Positions 1 to 30,090 of a stretch of DNA of 64,000 bases are shown in pieces (the first letter of the stretch is position 1; the number at the start of each line of letters is the position of its first letter). The notes beneath the pieces were generated by a model that saw nothing but the letters and a program-made list of their open reading frames with translations, was not told where the DNA came from and ran no database searches. Position numbers and translations under genes: made by a program. Origin of the DNA: Moringa oleifera (taxonomy: Eukaryota; Streptophyta; Magnoliopsida; Brassicales; Moringaceae); the NCBI GenBank assembly GCA_021397835.1, contig JAJFZO010000889.1, forward strand, positions 2,914,001 to 2,978,000, given 5' to 3'.

Positions 1-3000
1 TAAATTTAGTAGTTTTGCACAAGGAGATTTCTTTATATCTATAATAAACATATGAAATTACAATTATTGATTTTATTAGATTATCACATTTTAACTGAAT
101 TTTAATATTTTAAATATTTGATCTTATTTTAAATATTTTTAAAATATAAAAACTCAACTTATGAAAGTTTAATTTATTGGTAAAAATGTTGATTGCTTTT
201 AATTTGTGTTGACTTAAACATGAAGATCTAAATCTGTTTTTATATATATTCAATGCGCATGATGATTTTGAATTTGATCATTCTTTGAAATCACTTACGT
301 GAAAAATTTGTGCTCTTATAAATACATGGATTAAATGTAAATGAATCCCCTTTGAAATAAGAAGGGATTCAATCCACTACCCAAAAGGAGTGGGAAGAAT
401 TTTTAAAAAGAAAGGGTGGAGGATGCACTGAACAGAAAAGATGAATGCATTGGGCACTAATTGAAATGGGAGAAGAGGCCTTGTCTGCTTTGTGGGTGGC
501 CATTATTATGTCAGTTCCTTTCCTTTCTGCATTGCATTCTTCAAAAAGGACATGCACAAAAAACACACATCAATGGGGAAGAAAAGGAATCACTACCAAC
601 CCTCTCTCTCTTTCTCTCTATTGCTTATCTGTCCAAGAGGTAGGATTGCCTCATCATCAATGCTGCAACTCCCACCCAATTTTGTCAACACCCATAATTT
701 GATTCCTAAAGAGACATCCTATTTTGGAAGCATAGGCCTTTGATTTTTCTGAATTGTCTGAATCTGTAACCTGGGTAGTAACTTGATACCTGAATTATTT
801 ACCCAAGTTTACATGATCAAGCTGGTAATTAAGTATTAATGGTCATCATCAGAATCACTGACCTACTTATCATGATCTTTATTGGCATCCACGTCAATCC
901 TCCTATGCATGAACATTACCAATTCAATTCAATTACAAGTGGTTAATGGTCTAATCACTTTATAACTAGTGTTCCATCAAACTTAGTGATGATATTGGAT
1001 TTTGTATTCATAACAATGATGTTGTTTTAACGCTTGTCACGTTGTAATGTTATTCGATTTGATGTGAAGATAATTTCATGATAAAGTTATTGTAAGAATT
1101 ATGAATATTCGTTGAAAAGAAAACGTGGGTAAGAAAGAACGGCGAAGTTCTAATTTTATGGCTAGATGGATGGATGGAAGCCTGACTTGAAAGGGGCTTA
1201 ATTCAGTATAGAATAAGGAAAACATGGACCCTGTTTTAAAGGGAAGCTAATTTATGATGAAAATGGTGAAAAACATGGACCATGTAATCATGGGATTCGG
1301 TGTAATAACGTCACTATGAAAAAGCAGAAAACATGAAGGATCACATGGTGAGGAGGGAAGGGTAGAGCAACAGGGACCATGTTATCATGAAACGGCCCTT
1401 TCACTTTTGTCTCCTCTTTTGGTGAGTGTAATAAAAATTTTACGTGAGCCATGGAAATCTGGTCAGGGTTTTGTGAAAGATAAGGAATGAAAAGGTGTTA
1501 AAAGAACCCTTTTTATGAGGCCTAAAACTGCGTGAAAGGAGAAGGGAAAAGGACGATAAACCTGGGGCTCAGAAGGGCATGAGTCAGTGAGGGCTGGTGT
1601 TTAGGGTGGTCACTCTGGCTTAGGGACCTCTTTCCCATCACTTTTGGGGGGCTACTGATGATTTCCTCAAATTGCGCGGCACTTTTTAAGCTTTTGGTGG
1701 GGTTGATGAGTGGAATATGGCTGTTTTAATAAAAGAAATAGGATTTGTCTCGAAGATGCAGAAGTTGTTAATGGTGTTGTAATTAAACAAATCCCAATAA
1801 AGGCGCATACTTCGTTTTTGTGCCCTTCTAGTGCGACGAGTTGGGGGTTCATTGCCCAATTACCACTCAGGCAAAGGGAGCGTAGCCAACTGAGGAGAAT
1901 TTTACTTGCATTTTTGTATTGGAGAATCTTAGGCACTTGACACCGTAGAGACAGGTGCAGAGAATTACTTACCAAAGGAAATGCAAGTAAACTATGTAAC
2001 TCAGGAGTCCTCGTCCATAACAATGAGAATGGACAAGGCAGTTCAAGATCCACAAGAGGGTAACAGACGCAAGATATTCAGGAAACCAAAGGACAAAATG
2101 GTTATGCAACAAGTCAGTGTTAATGGGTGCCCACAGAAATCTAGGCATTTTTCGCTAGAAAGAGAATAATTTTTGCAATAGTTAATATATTGTATTAATG
2201 TATTGAGAGTACTCTCAGAAATTAAAAAAATATATATATATATTGAGCGTACTCTTGCAGCCTTGCATAAACTCCCTGGTAAAAATGATCAAAGATAGTT
2301 GGTTTGAAGGGTTAACTATAGTCTACGGGTAATCCCAGAATCACTTTGGATGGCACATCTTCGAAGCAACTCATTTTAACAGATAAAAGAAGATAAATAA
2401 AATTAGTTCTTTGATCAGTGATTTCCCTCTCAACCATCAGAATGTGATAAGTTGAAGATATCATTGAGGAGAATAATTTGTCGAAGAAGGTAAGAAACAA
2501 AACACCCGACTCTCTTGAACCTCACTCGTACAGTCAATAAAAATTGGGCCCATAGCTTTTCGGAGGGTAATCCACTAGGGAAACAACCTAAAGGTACCTC
2601 AGACAAGTGAAGGAGTGGGTTTGGAGGACCGCGCAGGGGCATAGCATGTTTCAGTGTGTTTGGACATGGATCCAACTTAACTGGTCCATGGAGCCCAAAA
2701 GACAACAAAAGCTCAACACCCATAAACCGATACGGAGAAAATTGGCCCAAAAACTAATCGCAACTCACTTCACACGTCTCCTGCATGAGAATATGGTTTT
2801 GGCAACTTGCAAGAGAACCCTTAATTACTCTTCGAACCAGAGGTCACACAGGGGACGTATAAATACCTAGCAAAAGCAAACACAGGACGGATTTTGATCC
2901 AAACACTGTACAATCAAGGTGTAATGTCCAGGTAAAGCAGAAAGGTACTTCCTTCTAAGCATGACGGAAGAAAGAATTTCTATTTACAAATGCATCAACA

Positions 3001-3168
3001 TAGAGTACATCACAGCAGACCACCTGTGTCCACCTTCAGCAGTGACCAGACCTCCACTTACACAACACCTTACCACTTTTTAGTTCTTTGACATCTTGAT
3101 TAGTTCGTGAGAGGCAGAAAAAGAGAGAGATATAGTGTTACTAACCCATGTCCATATTAGGGTATAAA
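1..3168. other. Gene-free left flank
   Basis: I found no convincing gene here. The open frames are short, overlap on both strands and match no family I know. Base composition is mixed: AT-rich at 1-360 and around 2165-2240, closer to balanced at 1500-2900. A phrase like 'aacatggacc' recurs near 1220, 1270 and 1375. The part at 2300-2950 may be an old transposon and is listed separately. Confidence 0.5.
2300..2950. mobile_element. Possible old LTR or transposon fragment
   Basis: This stretch is richer in G and C than its flanks and carries a TATA-like motif (tataaata, about 2858). It has a long open frame on the minus strand (2430-2750) that resembles no known protein. That pattern fits a decayed LTR or other non-coding transposon piece. 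I found no matching second LTR, target-site duplication or protein domain in the window, so the call rests on composition alone. Confidence 0.2.
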
Positions 3169-4320
3169 TCAAAAGTAAAGCTGTTTACATCGTGTAGCAT
3201 CAATGTCGGATGGACAGTATGGGCACTTGAAAGTTTTTGAGCTGTTCTTTGACATCTTGTTGATCGACTGTTTGCAAAGCACATGGCCACATGACATCAT
3301 CATTGGCGGGTTATCTTCAGTGGATTGTTCCTTGGACACGGGACAAACAAAGATGGAATGGAACTGAAATTCCCCATCTAACTCAACTGGTACTGGCAAC
3401 TGCTTCATGGACTGCCATTCCTGCTTCTTCCCAGCCATAACGGTCAAAAATTTCAAAATCGGTGGTAAACCCTGGGCACCTGCTGCTATCGTCACGCCCA
3501 ATGGACTCTCATGTGACTGCCCTTGAAGATTGCAGAACTGCCTAGTCAGCTCCTCAGTTGCCATATCCCAGTTGCATGGTGATAGTAATTCACTGTATGG
3601 TGAATCATTGAGCCTTCCAGCCCACAAGAGACAGCCCATCAGCTTCTGGAATTTACCCATGTTCTTACCAGCAAAGACAGCAAGATTGGTTTTGGCATAC
3701 TTGAGAGCTTCATCTTTCTTTCCCTTCTGTAGTATCTCTAGATACTGCAAGCCATGGAGCTTCAGCTCAATATCTGACCCATTTTGCTTCAGCTTGTCAG
3801 AGTTGGCTGCAACCCACTTCAGTGCAGGCTCTAGGTTCCGGCCCTCCATGGTTTCAAGTATTTGATACATTTCATGGAAAAGGGATCTCATAGCTGATTC
3901 TGGTTCCCCAGCCTCATTAATGAAGCAGTCACCAATATCAAACAGGCCTTGCCGATAGAAATGGCTAGCAATTATCTGGTTAACAGTGTGGGTATCAAAA
4001 TCCACGTTCCTGCAAGCCTTCGATATATCTGCATTGAAGGTTTTCTCAAGCAATTTTGCATACTTGCTCAGTACAACATTCAGTTCCTTCTGGGTGCCTT
4101 CAAGCTGGTTGGATGGAGCAATCTGACACAACTTCTTCCTCAATTGTTCAAGGACATTTTTATGATCAAGTTGAGAGTTAGAACAAGCTGACTGCATTGT
4201 CTCTAATGCTCTTTCGATTTCTTTGACAATCTGGTCTACCACTTCTTGTGTTTTACAAAACGACAGTTTTTGCTTCTTTGCAACACGATCAAATGCATCC
4301 TTAATGCTATTCAGCTCCAT
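3169..4320 (-). CDS. RMD5: RMD5/GID2-like RING subunit of the GID/CTLH E3 ubiquitin ligase
   Basis: An intronless frame of 383 residues. Order of parts: an N-terminal helical region; LisH at about 110-142; CTLH at about 144-202; a CRA region to about 300; and a C-terminal degenerate RING with Cys326, Cys344, His346, Cys349, Cys366 and Cys369. The CGH-x-LC and CPYCP blocks are clear. This order and length are those of Rmd5/Gid2 (RMND5 in animals), the RING subunit that pairs with Gid9/MAEA in the GID/CTLH ubiquitin ligase. In yeast that complex destroys gluconeogenic enzymes when glucose returns; substrates in plants are less clear. A good 3' splice site (ttttcag, minus strand, about 4369-4363) lies 42 bases before the ATG, so the leader is spliced. 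The first exon should lie near 7.8-8.1 kb. The variant RING lacks some usual zinc ligands, as is typical of this family. Confidence 0.93.
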   Translation of the reverse strand: MELNSIKDAFDRVAKKQKLSFCKTQEVVDQIVKEIERALETMQSACSNSQLDHKNVLEQLRKKLCQIAPSNQLEGTQKELNVVLSKYAKLLEKTFNADISKACRNVDFDTHTVNQIIASHFYRQGLFDIGDCFINEAGEPESAMRSLFHEMYQILETMEGRNLEPALKWVAANSDKLKQNGSDIELKLHGLQYLEILQKGKKDEALKYAKTNLAVFAGKNMGKFQKLMGCLLWAGRLNDSPYSELLSPCNWDMATEELTRQFCNLQGQSHESPLGVTIAAGAQGLPPILKFLTVMAGKKQEWQSMKQLPVPVELDGEFQFHSIFVCPVSKEQSTEDNPPMMMSCGHVLCKQSINKMSKNSSKTFKCPYCPSDIDATRCKQLYF

Positions 4321-4660
4321 TCTTAGCCCTTGGTATTAGTAGCTGAAGACAATATAGGTTACCTGAAAATTGTGAAAGAGAAAAACAAGAAAAACTCCAA
4401 TCAGTTTACATCCTGATCAAACCATGTAGAGTACTACTATCCCACCTAATTCCCTATTAATTTTCTGTTTGATTCACCTTGCACAACCAAAGCAATGACA
4501 TGAACAGTTTAAGGAGCATTCTTGCATATCACCATAAACAAACAAACGAGACAATATGATTTTCGGATGACATGATATCAGAAATTAGTGAGTGATCAAT
4601 TGAAAGGACAAGGTTAAATGGCTAAAACCTCTGTTACCTGCATACCAAGGTCAATATTTC

Positions 4661-4709
4661 ACACACCACCCCCCCCACCGCCCCCCCCACCCAAAAAAAA
4701 AAAAAAAAA
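4661..4709. repeat. Poly-C / poly-A low-complexity tract
   Basis: Runs of C broken by single A or G bases, followed directly by about 17 A. It lies in the inferred RMD5 leader intron. It is simple sequence prone to length change and assembly error; no function is implied. Confidence 0.8.
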
Positions 4710-7019
4710 GTTACATTACCATTTTCACAATACATTACTTGAAAAGTCAAAGATATATCTAAATCAAATACTAAGGAAAAGTTGTGATAACTTGTTAACA
4801 AATGTATTAGCTCAGCAGGAATTTGTTTGAACGGAACAATACTCTAAAAATCACTTAGGTTCCAAGCACTGAAGCGAGATAGCAAGGGGTTTAAACTCCA
4901 GAGATTTTGTGCAATAAGAAGGAACAAAAATAAAATGGGTGCGTTATTGAGGAGTCTACAACATTAGCTGGAAGGGATAGCACAAAGCACTGACATCACT
5001 AGGCATATATTCAACCATAGTAGCCAAAAACAAATCAAACATAAGTACAGATGCGTTGTCATACAAGCACTAGCGCAACCATAAATCATATTAAGACTCA
5101 TGCCACAAATCAGAAGCTAGAAATTCCATTGCATGTCAGCTCTAGAACAAAAGTAAAATTTAGAGAATTCCAATAAGTTTTGAAATTCTTAAATGTGAAC
5201 CACAATGTCGAAGCAATTAATTAGTCATAATAATTATATTCTTAAAAAGTGGCCCAAATCCAAGGGAATATTCTAGAACAACTAAAAAAATAAGTTGGCA
5301 TGTACATATTTAAATCTCACAAAGAAAATTAATGCAACACTTGCCACTTTAAGAATTGAGACTTTATTTTCTCTTCAAAAAAAAGAAAAACTTAATTAAG
5401 TCCTTTAGTGCCTATAAGTGACTTCATGTATGGGAGCTTTGAACACCTTTACTCGAGAAGAAATACATCAAAACAATAGTTACCAATATTGCTATATCTC
5501 CCAAAACTACAACTGGACTCTGATATTCTGCTTCATAGCATGTTTGAATACCATGTCCCCAAAATTAGAATCCCAAGCTTTACTTAACAATAATCAAATA
5601 AGAAGATAAGACGCAAGTTTTTCCTAATAAATGGAAAGAAGAGATTTACAAGCACGTAAATAGTATATGTGCATGTTAGATGGTCCATAAAAAAAAAGGA
5701 AGAACAGAATAGATAATAAGGTCCAATAGAACTTAAAGTTAGTAGTCGCCAAAGCTAATTCTTAAATAATGCTTTGCACACAACCTCCTGAAATTGTACC
5801 CATGCATTGATCTCAATTTATATATGTTAGTAAAAACAACAAACTCCGTTGCACCATATGAGTTAATTAACATATTATTAACACAAACACCCAAACTTTT
5901 TCGGTACAGGTGATCAAACCTTCAAAATCATAGCTTGTTAATGTTTTAAGTTTACTTTAGCCACCACACAAGAGCAACATAAGTAGAACTCATTCTGCTT
6001 GAAGTTCAATGGTTTTATATAACATAAATTAATGCATCAAATGACAAGAATACTTAAAACAAATTTGGGTTAGTTTGATTAAAAGAATAAAAGATGGAAT
6101 TGTGATCCACTAGTTCATAATTCAATAGCATAAAACTCAACCATGAGATCAAAATAGTATTTACATGGCAATCTACTAACATAAGACTTACTTAAGTTGG
6201 ATAAATGTCTTGTTTGTCCACACATCCCATGTTCATATAGCCAATGAGAGTTCAACAACTAATGCTCATCCTTCATCCTATTTTGTTTCCTCCAATGAGA
6301 TAATTCCTTTCCATTTTAAGCATCTTGCACTTCCCTTACTCAGAAGATGGCATAGTAGAAAGTACCTTGATCAAATAAGCTGTTTGTTTTTCTAATTTTT
6401 AAATACCAAAAGCACAACTTAGACAGTTTAACTAACCAATTGACCCAAGTTAAAGTTTGCACAACATCGGCTACTGCTAGCTCTAATGAGATTTAAGAAC
6501 TCAGGAACTTCCACAAGTACTCATGGGCCAATGGTGATATATATTCCCTAACAATGTGCTAGATTAAAAGCATTTAATGTCACATGAATTAATAGCATCA
6601 GATATCAGAAAAATTAAAAACATTATCATTAGTTCTAAAAATTGCCAAACATGTAAACTCCAAAACTGATGTAAAAATCAATCAACTACCATAACTCCAC
6701 AAAGAGACATTAAACTTGTACCAACAACAAAGATTTAAACAGCCCAAGGCTGAAAAATGCAACAAAACTAATAATTACCAGTGGTCAACTTCTTAGATCA
6801 CATTCACCTGCAATAATAAAGATAAACACTTCAAACATGAAAAAATAACATCAATACAAGATTTGCTTAATTGAAGTTAATGTGGATACCCCAGCAAGAT
6901 TTGCAACAAGTTAAACATACATAGACAGATTATGGAGATGAATAATGAAATCTCTTAGCTCATGTTACCAAGATGCTTATTTGCTGCAAAATTTTAGCAA
7001 ATATAAAGCAAATGAGATA

Positions 7020-7180
7020 TAATCTTTTGCTTTATCAAAGTAGTTTTAATTTTGAATATTAATAATTTTTTAGTTTGAATTTTGGATAAGAATAATCTTT
7101 TACTTTGAATTTTAAATGAGAACAATCTTTTAATTTAAATTTTAAATAAAAACAATCTTTAGTTTGAGTTTTGAATTTTG
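7020..7180. repeat. Degenerate AT-rich tandem repeat
   Basis: About three to four imperfect units of 35-40 bases share the core 'aatctttta.tttgaatttt'. It lies in the inferred RMD5 leader intron. The units differ at many positions, so it is old. Confidence 0.45.
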
Positions 7181-8300
7181 AATTCAAATTTTAAGATATC
7201 TAGATAAGCATAATTTGAGTTTTTGATTGTTCAAATTTTTTTTTCTATAAATAGGACCTTCATTAATAAAAAAAAGCAAGCAATTCCAAAGCTTCAAAAG
7301 TTTTCCATCTTCTTGTTTACTATTCTTCTCAAAAACCAACAGCTCATTACTAACCATAATCTTCATCACATGAGAGAGAAACAGAGAGATTAAGCTACCA
7401 ACTGCGAAATCAAAATCCGGACTAAGAAATTAAAATCAAAACTTAATAACTTCAAAAGAAGACTGCAATAAATGCGTGGCTTAACAGACACATCAAAGTT
7501 AGAGCATTGAAGGCAAAGAATAGCAATAACAAAGTTAGCCTTTCAACCCGCAAATTGCATACAAATGGATCATAAAAGAGAAGCAAGATAATAAATCAGT
7601 AAACAACAGCATCAACAAATTAAAAGTGAATCATAAACGCAAACTCAAACTCTGCTCAATTAAAAAAAAAAAAAAGCAAACTCAGAGTAAAATACCAGGA
7701 GCCAAAAATGAATCCATTTTTTACTAAAAAAGAGAGTCACAAAACTGATCTAGGTTTAGAAAATCCACTGAAGAACAGGACTTACGGAGAAGGGAAGAAA
7801 CGGAATCGCCTTAGAAAGGGCGTCAAAGATCATGTAAATCATAAGACAGACACGTATGCTTGGGCAATATTGTATGTAATGACCGTAGAAAAGGAGAGAG
7901 AGTTCTTACGCGAGGGAAGGAAGCGTGAAAAGGAGAGAAAATCAGTGAGAAAAAAACTCGCGAGAAGTGACAGCATCCCTAAGCAGGGGCAAGGACACAA
8001 AATTTTGTGACATTTGCCTCTTTTCATTTCCTCTTCTAATCCTGTTCTATCCAGTCCCTTAAGGAGGCGGAATCCGGTATGGACAAACGCGCTTGGATTA
8101 TGGACTCTCGGGCGTCTGATTAGTCGGTTAAGTTGTAGTGACCAATCGGATGGCGCGAGATGTGAGGTAATGAGAGAAAGAAATGGAAAGTTTGGCAGTT
8201 CGGCTGCAGGGATTCTTAATCTGCCAATCATGTAATCAGGACAGAGAAGATTAAATAAATATTGTGACACAAGATAAGAGGATACATACATACAGTATTC

Positions 8301-9204
8301 GTACAGTGCTATGATGTTTGTATAACTTTCTAACTTTAGAAAATGGTAGATAAATAGGCAAATATAAAAAAGACTTTAATCTAAGTCCAGAGTTTTTAAT
8401 TTTTAAAGTTTTATGTATTGACATTTAATTTTTTAATTTTACATAAATTAAATTTTAATTCAAATTATTATAAAAAATTATACATTTTTTATTAAAATAT
8501 TTTAAAAATAATTAAAAAACAATTTTGAAATAATTTTTTTTATAAAATTTTGAAAATATTTTTAATATTCAGAAGTTATAAAATGTTTTGTGATAATAAT
8601 TTAAGTATTTTATTGGATTCATATAAAATTTTAATAAACTTTAAATTAAATTAAATTAATAAATTAAATACATATTTAATGCAATTAATATTTTAAAATA
8701 AAAAATTCAATATTTCTTTTTATATTTGCCTTAATTTATAAGTTGGATTACCAAAAAGTAAGTACCTATGCTATGCTGTAAGCTGTATTGTGCTTGCTTA
8801 TCACAACAGAAGGTTACTTCCCTGAAGCTTTAGATTTTAGCATGGGTTGGTGAGGCAGGCCACACCTCTGTAACATCGAGGAAATGAAAGGCAAAATTAG
8901 ATCCAATCAGAAGGTGTGCCCTTGACATGCTTTTTAGTGCCATGATGGACCTATAAATAAATGCATTTTGGTCATTACAGTGACCAAACATTTTGTTACA
9001 ATGGTGATAGACAACACTGCAACCCATAACAAGAGAAAACAAGGGTACAAATTTCTGAAATATCTCTGTCATGGATGCAAAAATAATTTTTATATTTTCC
9101 ATAAAGGGACAAAAATACAAGTAAAATCCCCCTATCCGCACATTTCTGCAGTACATAATGAGCGTAAAGAATGCAGATCCCTTGAACTTCACTAAACGTG
9201 AAGC
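8301..9204. other. Spacer between RMD5 and DUS2 and the DUS2 3' end
   Basis: Positions 8330-8720 are extremely AT-rich with no signal. From about 8830 to 9204 the base composition is that of a transcribed 3' untranslated region of the minus-strand DUS2 gene. I see no clear polyadenylation site. RMD5 and DUS2 are on the same strand, so RMD5 lies downstream of DUS2. Confidence 0.4.
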
Positions 9205-26658
<17,454 letters not shown>

Positions 26659-26699
26659 CTTCTGCGGAGATACAGCCTGACCTTTTCCTTCCCGTTCTG

Positions 26700-29600
26700 T
26701 TTTGTTTGATTCTTGGAAACGAAAGGAGGCAAAACGCACAGTAAAAGCGGCCGACACAAAAGCCTCCCTCTCTTCTTTTTTGGGTAACTGTCAAATGTCA
26801 AATGGGCCCGAGCCGGCCCATTTAGATGAAATTATAAATGATGAATCATAAATGAGCCATAGCATGAAGTATTTTTGTTGATATAATTTTTTATGATCTA
26901 AAAAAAAGATAAATGTTATATATTATTTATTTTTTCAAGTAAACTTTGATTTTTAAAAATTTTTAAAAAATTAATTTATTAATTTAAATGAAATTGAATC
27001 ATATCATAAAAAATTAAATGAATTTAAATTTAGATCTTTCATAATAAATTTTGACATAAAAATTTATAAATGTGAAAAAAATATTTATGGCAATGTTAAA
27101 ATATATTTTAAAAACTTATACTATAAGAAATTTAAAAATTTTATAAAATAAATTAAAAATTATTTAAATTTGAAAAATAAATTTAAAATTAACTATAAAA
27201 TTTATTTAAGCCAATTTTTAAAATATTTTAGACACAATTTATAAATCAAATTTTGTTTAAAATATTTTTCAAAATCAAAATTTATATAAAGATAAAATTA
27301 TTTATATAATATTTATCTTAAATTTAAATCATATATTATATTAAATTGTTATGATTAATGTATTAAAAAACTAAAAAATCAAATTAGTAAAAATCTTAAA
27401 TGAGACTGTATTCTTGATGAAGTTAAAATTCAAGACTTCTCGTACAGTTTGAACTATGCCTTATTTCTGGTATAGGGGTTGAATCATTCAACAGAACTTG
27501 GAATCTTGCCATCTTTTTAAATTCATGCCGTGTTTCCTTCATGTTAATTGACAGTTCAACCTCACGACAAGACCGTGTACTGGACGTAATGCAAAAGATT
27601 AAGAAAAACACTGATTTGCCATAACGACTAATTTGCTAAACTTAACTATTAGCACGGAACCTGAGAGTTCCAGCAATCTTACTGTAATTTTGATGTTAAC
27701 TACTGCAATGTTTACTTAGAGTTTCTCTCTTTAGACATAGCTTCAATCTCATTTTCAAGCAGCGGCTAATTTTTTTTAGGAGTAAAATCTTATAAAAGTT
27801 TTATATTTATTTTATATTATCAATAAAATTTTTATATTTAAGAATAATAAATTAAATATTATTTATTAATTTAATTTAATTAATCAATTCAAAAATTTTA
27901 AAATTATATATATTTAAATTAAAAATTTTATATAAGGAATTTTAATTTAAAATTTTATATAAAAAATTCAAACTATAATTACAAAAAAAATTTTAATATC
28001 AAATATATATTTTTTACATTTATACTGTTAAAATTTTTTAAAAATCATACAAATAAATTTAATATTAAAAATTATTCAAATTTAAATCATTAATTTAAAA
28101 GAAAAAAATAATTTATTTAAATTATTTTTAAAGTACTTTAACAGTGAAAATATTTCTAATTTTTTGTAATCATTTAAACTAAACTTCAATTTAAATCAAA
28201 TTAAAAAATCAATATTTGATTCATTACTTTTAATGTATAAAAAATTTAATTGATAAAATGAGATAAATATTAATTTTTATAAGATTTTTATCTTTTTATT
28301 ATGAAATTTTAAAAATTCTTTTTTACCCTTTAATCCAATTTCTCATATAAATTATTAATGTAAATAGTAAATACTTTATTTACTAAACTTGTATTTTTAC
28401 ATTTAGACTTAGCAAGTTTAGTTTTCAATTAAAAAAGCTTAAATCATATTTAAAACTATTTTATATAATTTACTGTATCTATGCTTTATTATGTTATTGA
28501 CTAATTTAATTCTTCATTTGGTTATGTAATAATTTCATTACCAAAATTATCAAACTTATTAAAGTGCATTTATTAAAAGCATTAATTATCAATTTCAATT
28601 GTGACAAAATTAATTTTTTGTAATTTTTTAAATAATACAATTATAATTTTTAAAATAATAAAATACAAATTATATTTTTATATTATTTAAAAAATTAATT
28701 ATTTTTTTAATTTTTCTTGTCATCTTCTCAAGTAGTCTCTTTGTAGCGTGCAAGCGACACCCAATGTGGCACACGTGTAGACAATATGTTAACACCAGCC
28801 GCGTTTAACCACTGACTCTATGGCTGCAATACTTTATTTTCGGTCAGCCCAAGGCGTTTGATAATTGATACACACAGATAATGTTAACATTTGTCTAAGA
28901 AAAAGAAAGAGCTCGTCATTTAATCATATGATGCAGATTGATAGGACTTCATGGTTTCTATTAAACTTTTCTTTTTCAGTTTAATTAAAACCGAGAAAAG
29001 TTATACAAATGAAGTCCCTACCTAAATATTTGTTTGACCAGTTCATTAATGTCTTAATTTATTTCAATAGCCACGGGGTTGCATGTCTAATGTGTCTGTA
29101 CGGGGATTGGATAGACAAAAGTTATTTACGAGAAGTTGTTTGGTACATTACAATATATTATCTGTTTTAATAATAATAATATTTTTTATTAAAAATAATA
29201 AAAATTTAATTTATTATTTAAACAATTATGATTATTAATTTCATAATTATATTATATTTTTCTAATATTATATCGTATGAAATAATATTTTGTTAAAAAT
29301 ATATATTTAAATTTATATTATATTTAATTGATAATTTTTTATTTAATATAAAATTATTAGGAAGAGTTTTATTATCACTTTTTTCACCTGAAATTTAGTC
29401 ATAACAATCTATACATGTCATTGATGTTAATGCCTACAATCATGAATATAAACATGATTTTTATGTTTTACTATGTTTCTCTCAAATTAAATCTTGATTT
29501 TATTCAAATTAGACATCTATGAAAACAAATAGTATTTGTATTGCCAAAATATTTTTAAAATTTATTTAAATAAAGTTTACATTTTATTTCGATTTTATTC

Positions 29601-30050
29601 ATTAAATTTTAAATTTTTTAAATAATAAACTAAAAAATTAATTTTTGATAATATATTTTTTAAATAAAAATTATATTTTAATTTTTTTATTTTTTATTTT
29701 AAATAATTTTAATAATTCTAATAAAGTTTATTTTATTCTAATTGAATAAAATCAAATATTATTTAGATGCTTGGTTATAGGTTGAAAGCTAAAAAGCCAA
29801 TTGATTACAACTCACCAAGTTTATGCATGCGCTGCATGTATTTGATCAAACGCCTGGCAGAGACAACAAATCAGAAAATATCTTTCCGGGTCAAAAGGCT
29901 TTGGTAAAGGTTGAGGAATAACTTAGCAAGTTTTCGATAATGGAAGGATGTGAATCCAATGGCCCGTATCAATCACTCGATCCGTCCTCCAAGTTTGGAA
30001 CTCTCCTCCCCCCACCTCCACTTTTTCTCTCATTTATTTTCCCCAGAGGG

Positions 30051-30090
<40 letters not shown>

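Larger units (their letters stand above)
4363..8300 (-). other. RMD5 leader intron(s), first exon and promoter region
   Basis: The stretch upstream of the RMD5 start has no coding signal. Its proximal end is a 3' splice site at about 4363. Candidate 5' splice sites on the minus strand are GTAAGT near 7778-7783 and GTAAGA near 7905-7910, so transcription probably begins near 8.0-8.1 kb. It contains a C-rich then A-rich tract at 4661-4709 and a loose AT-rich repeat at about 7020-7180. Which donor is used cannot be decided from sequence. Confidence 0.5.

Noticed and set aside
7708..8010. Open frame of 100 charged residues on the plus strand
   Set aside because: It lies antisense over the probable RMD5 leader and is purine-rich low complexity; no family.
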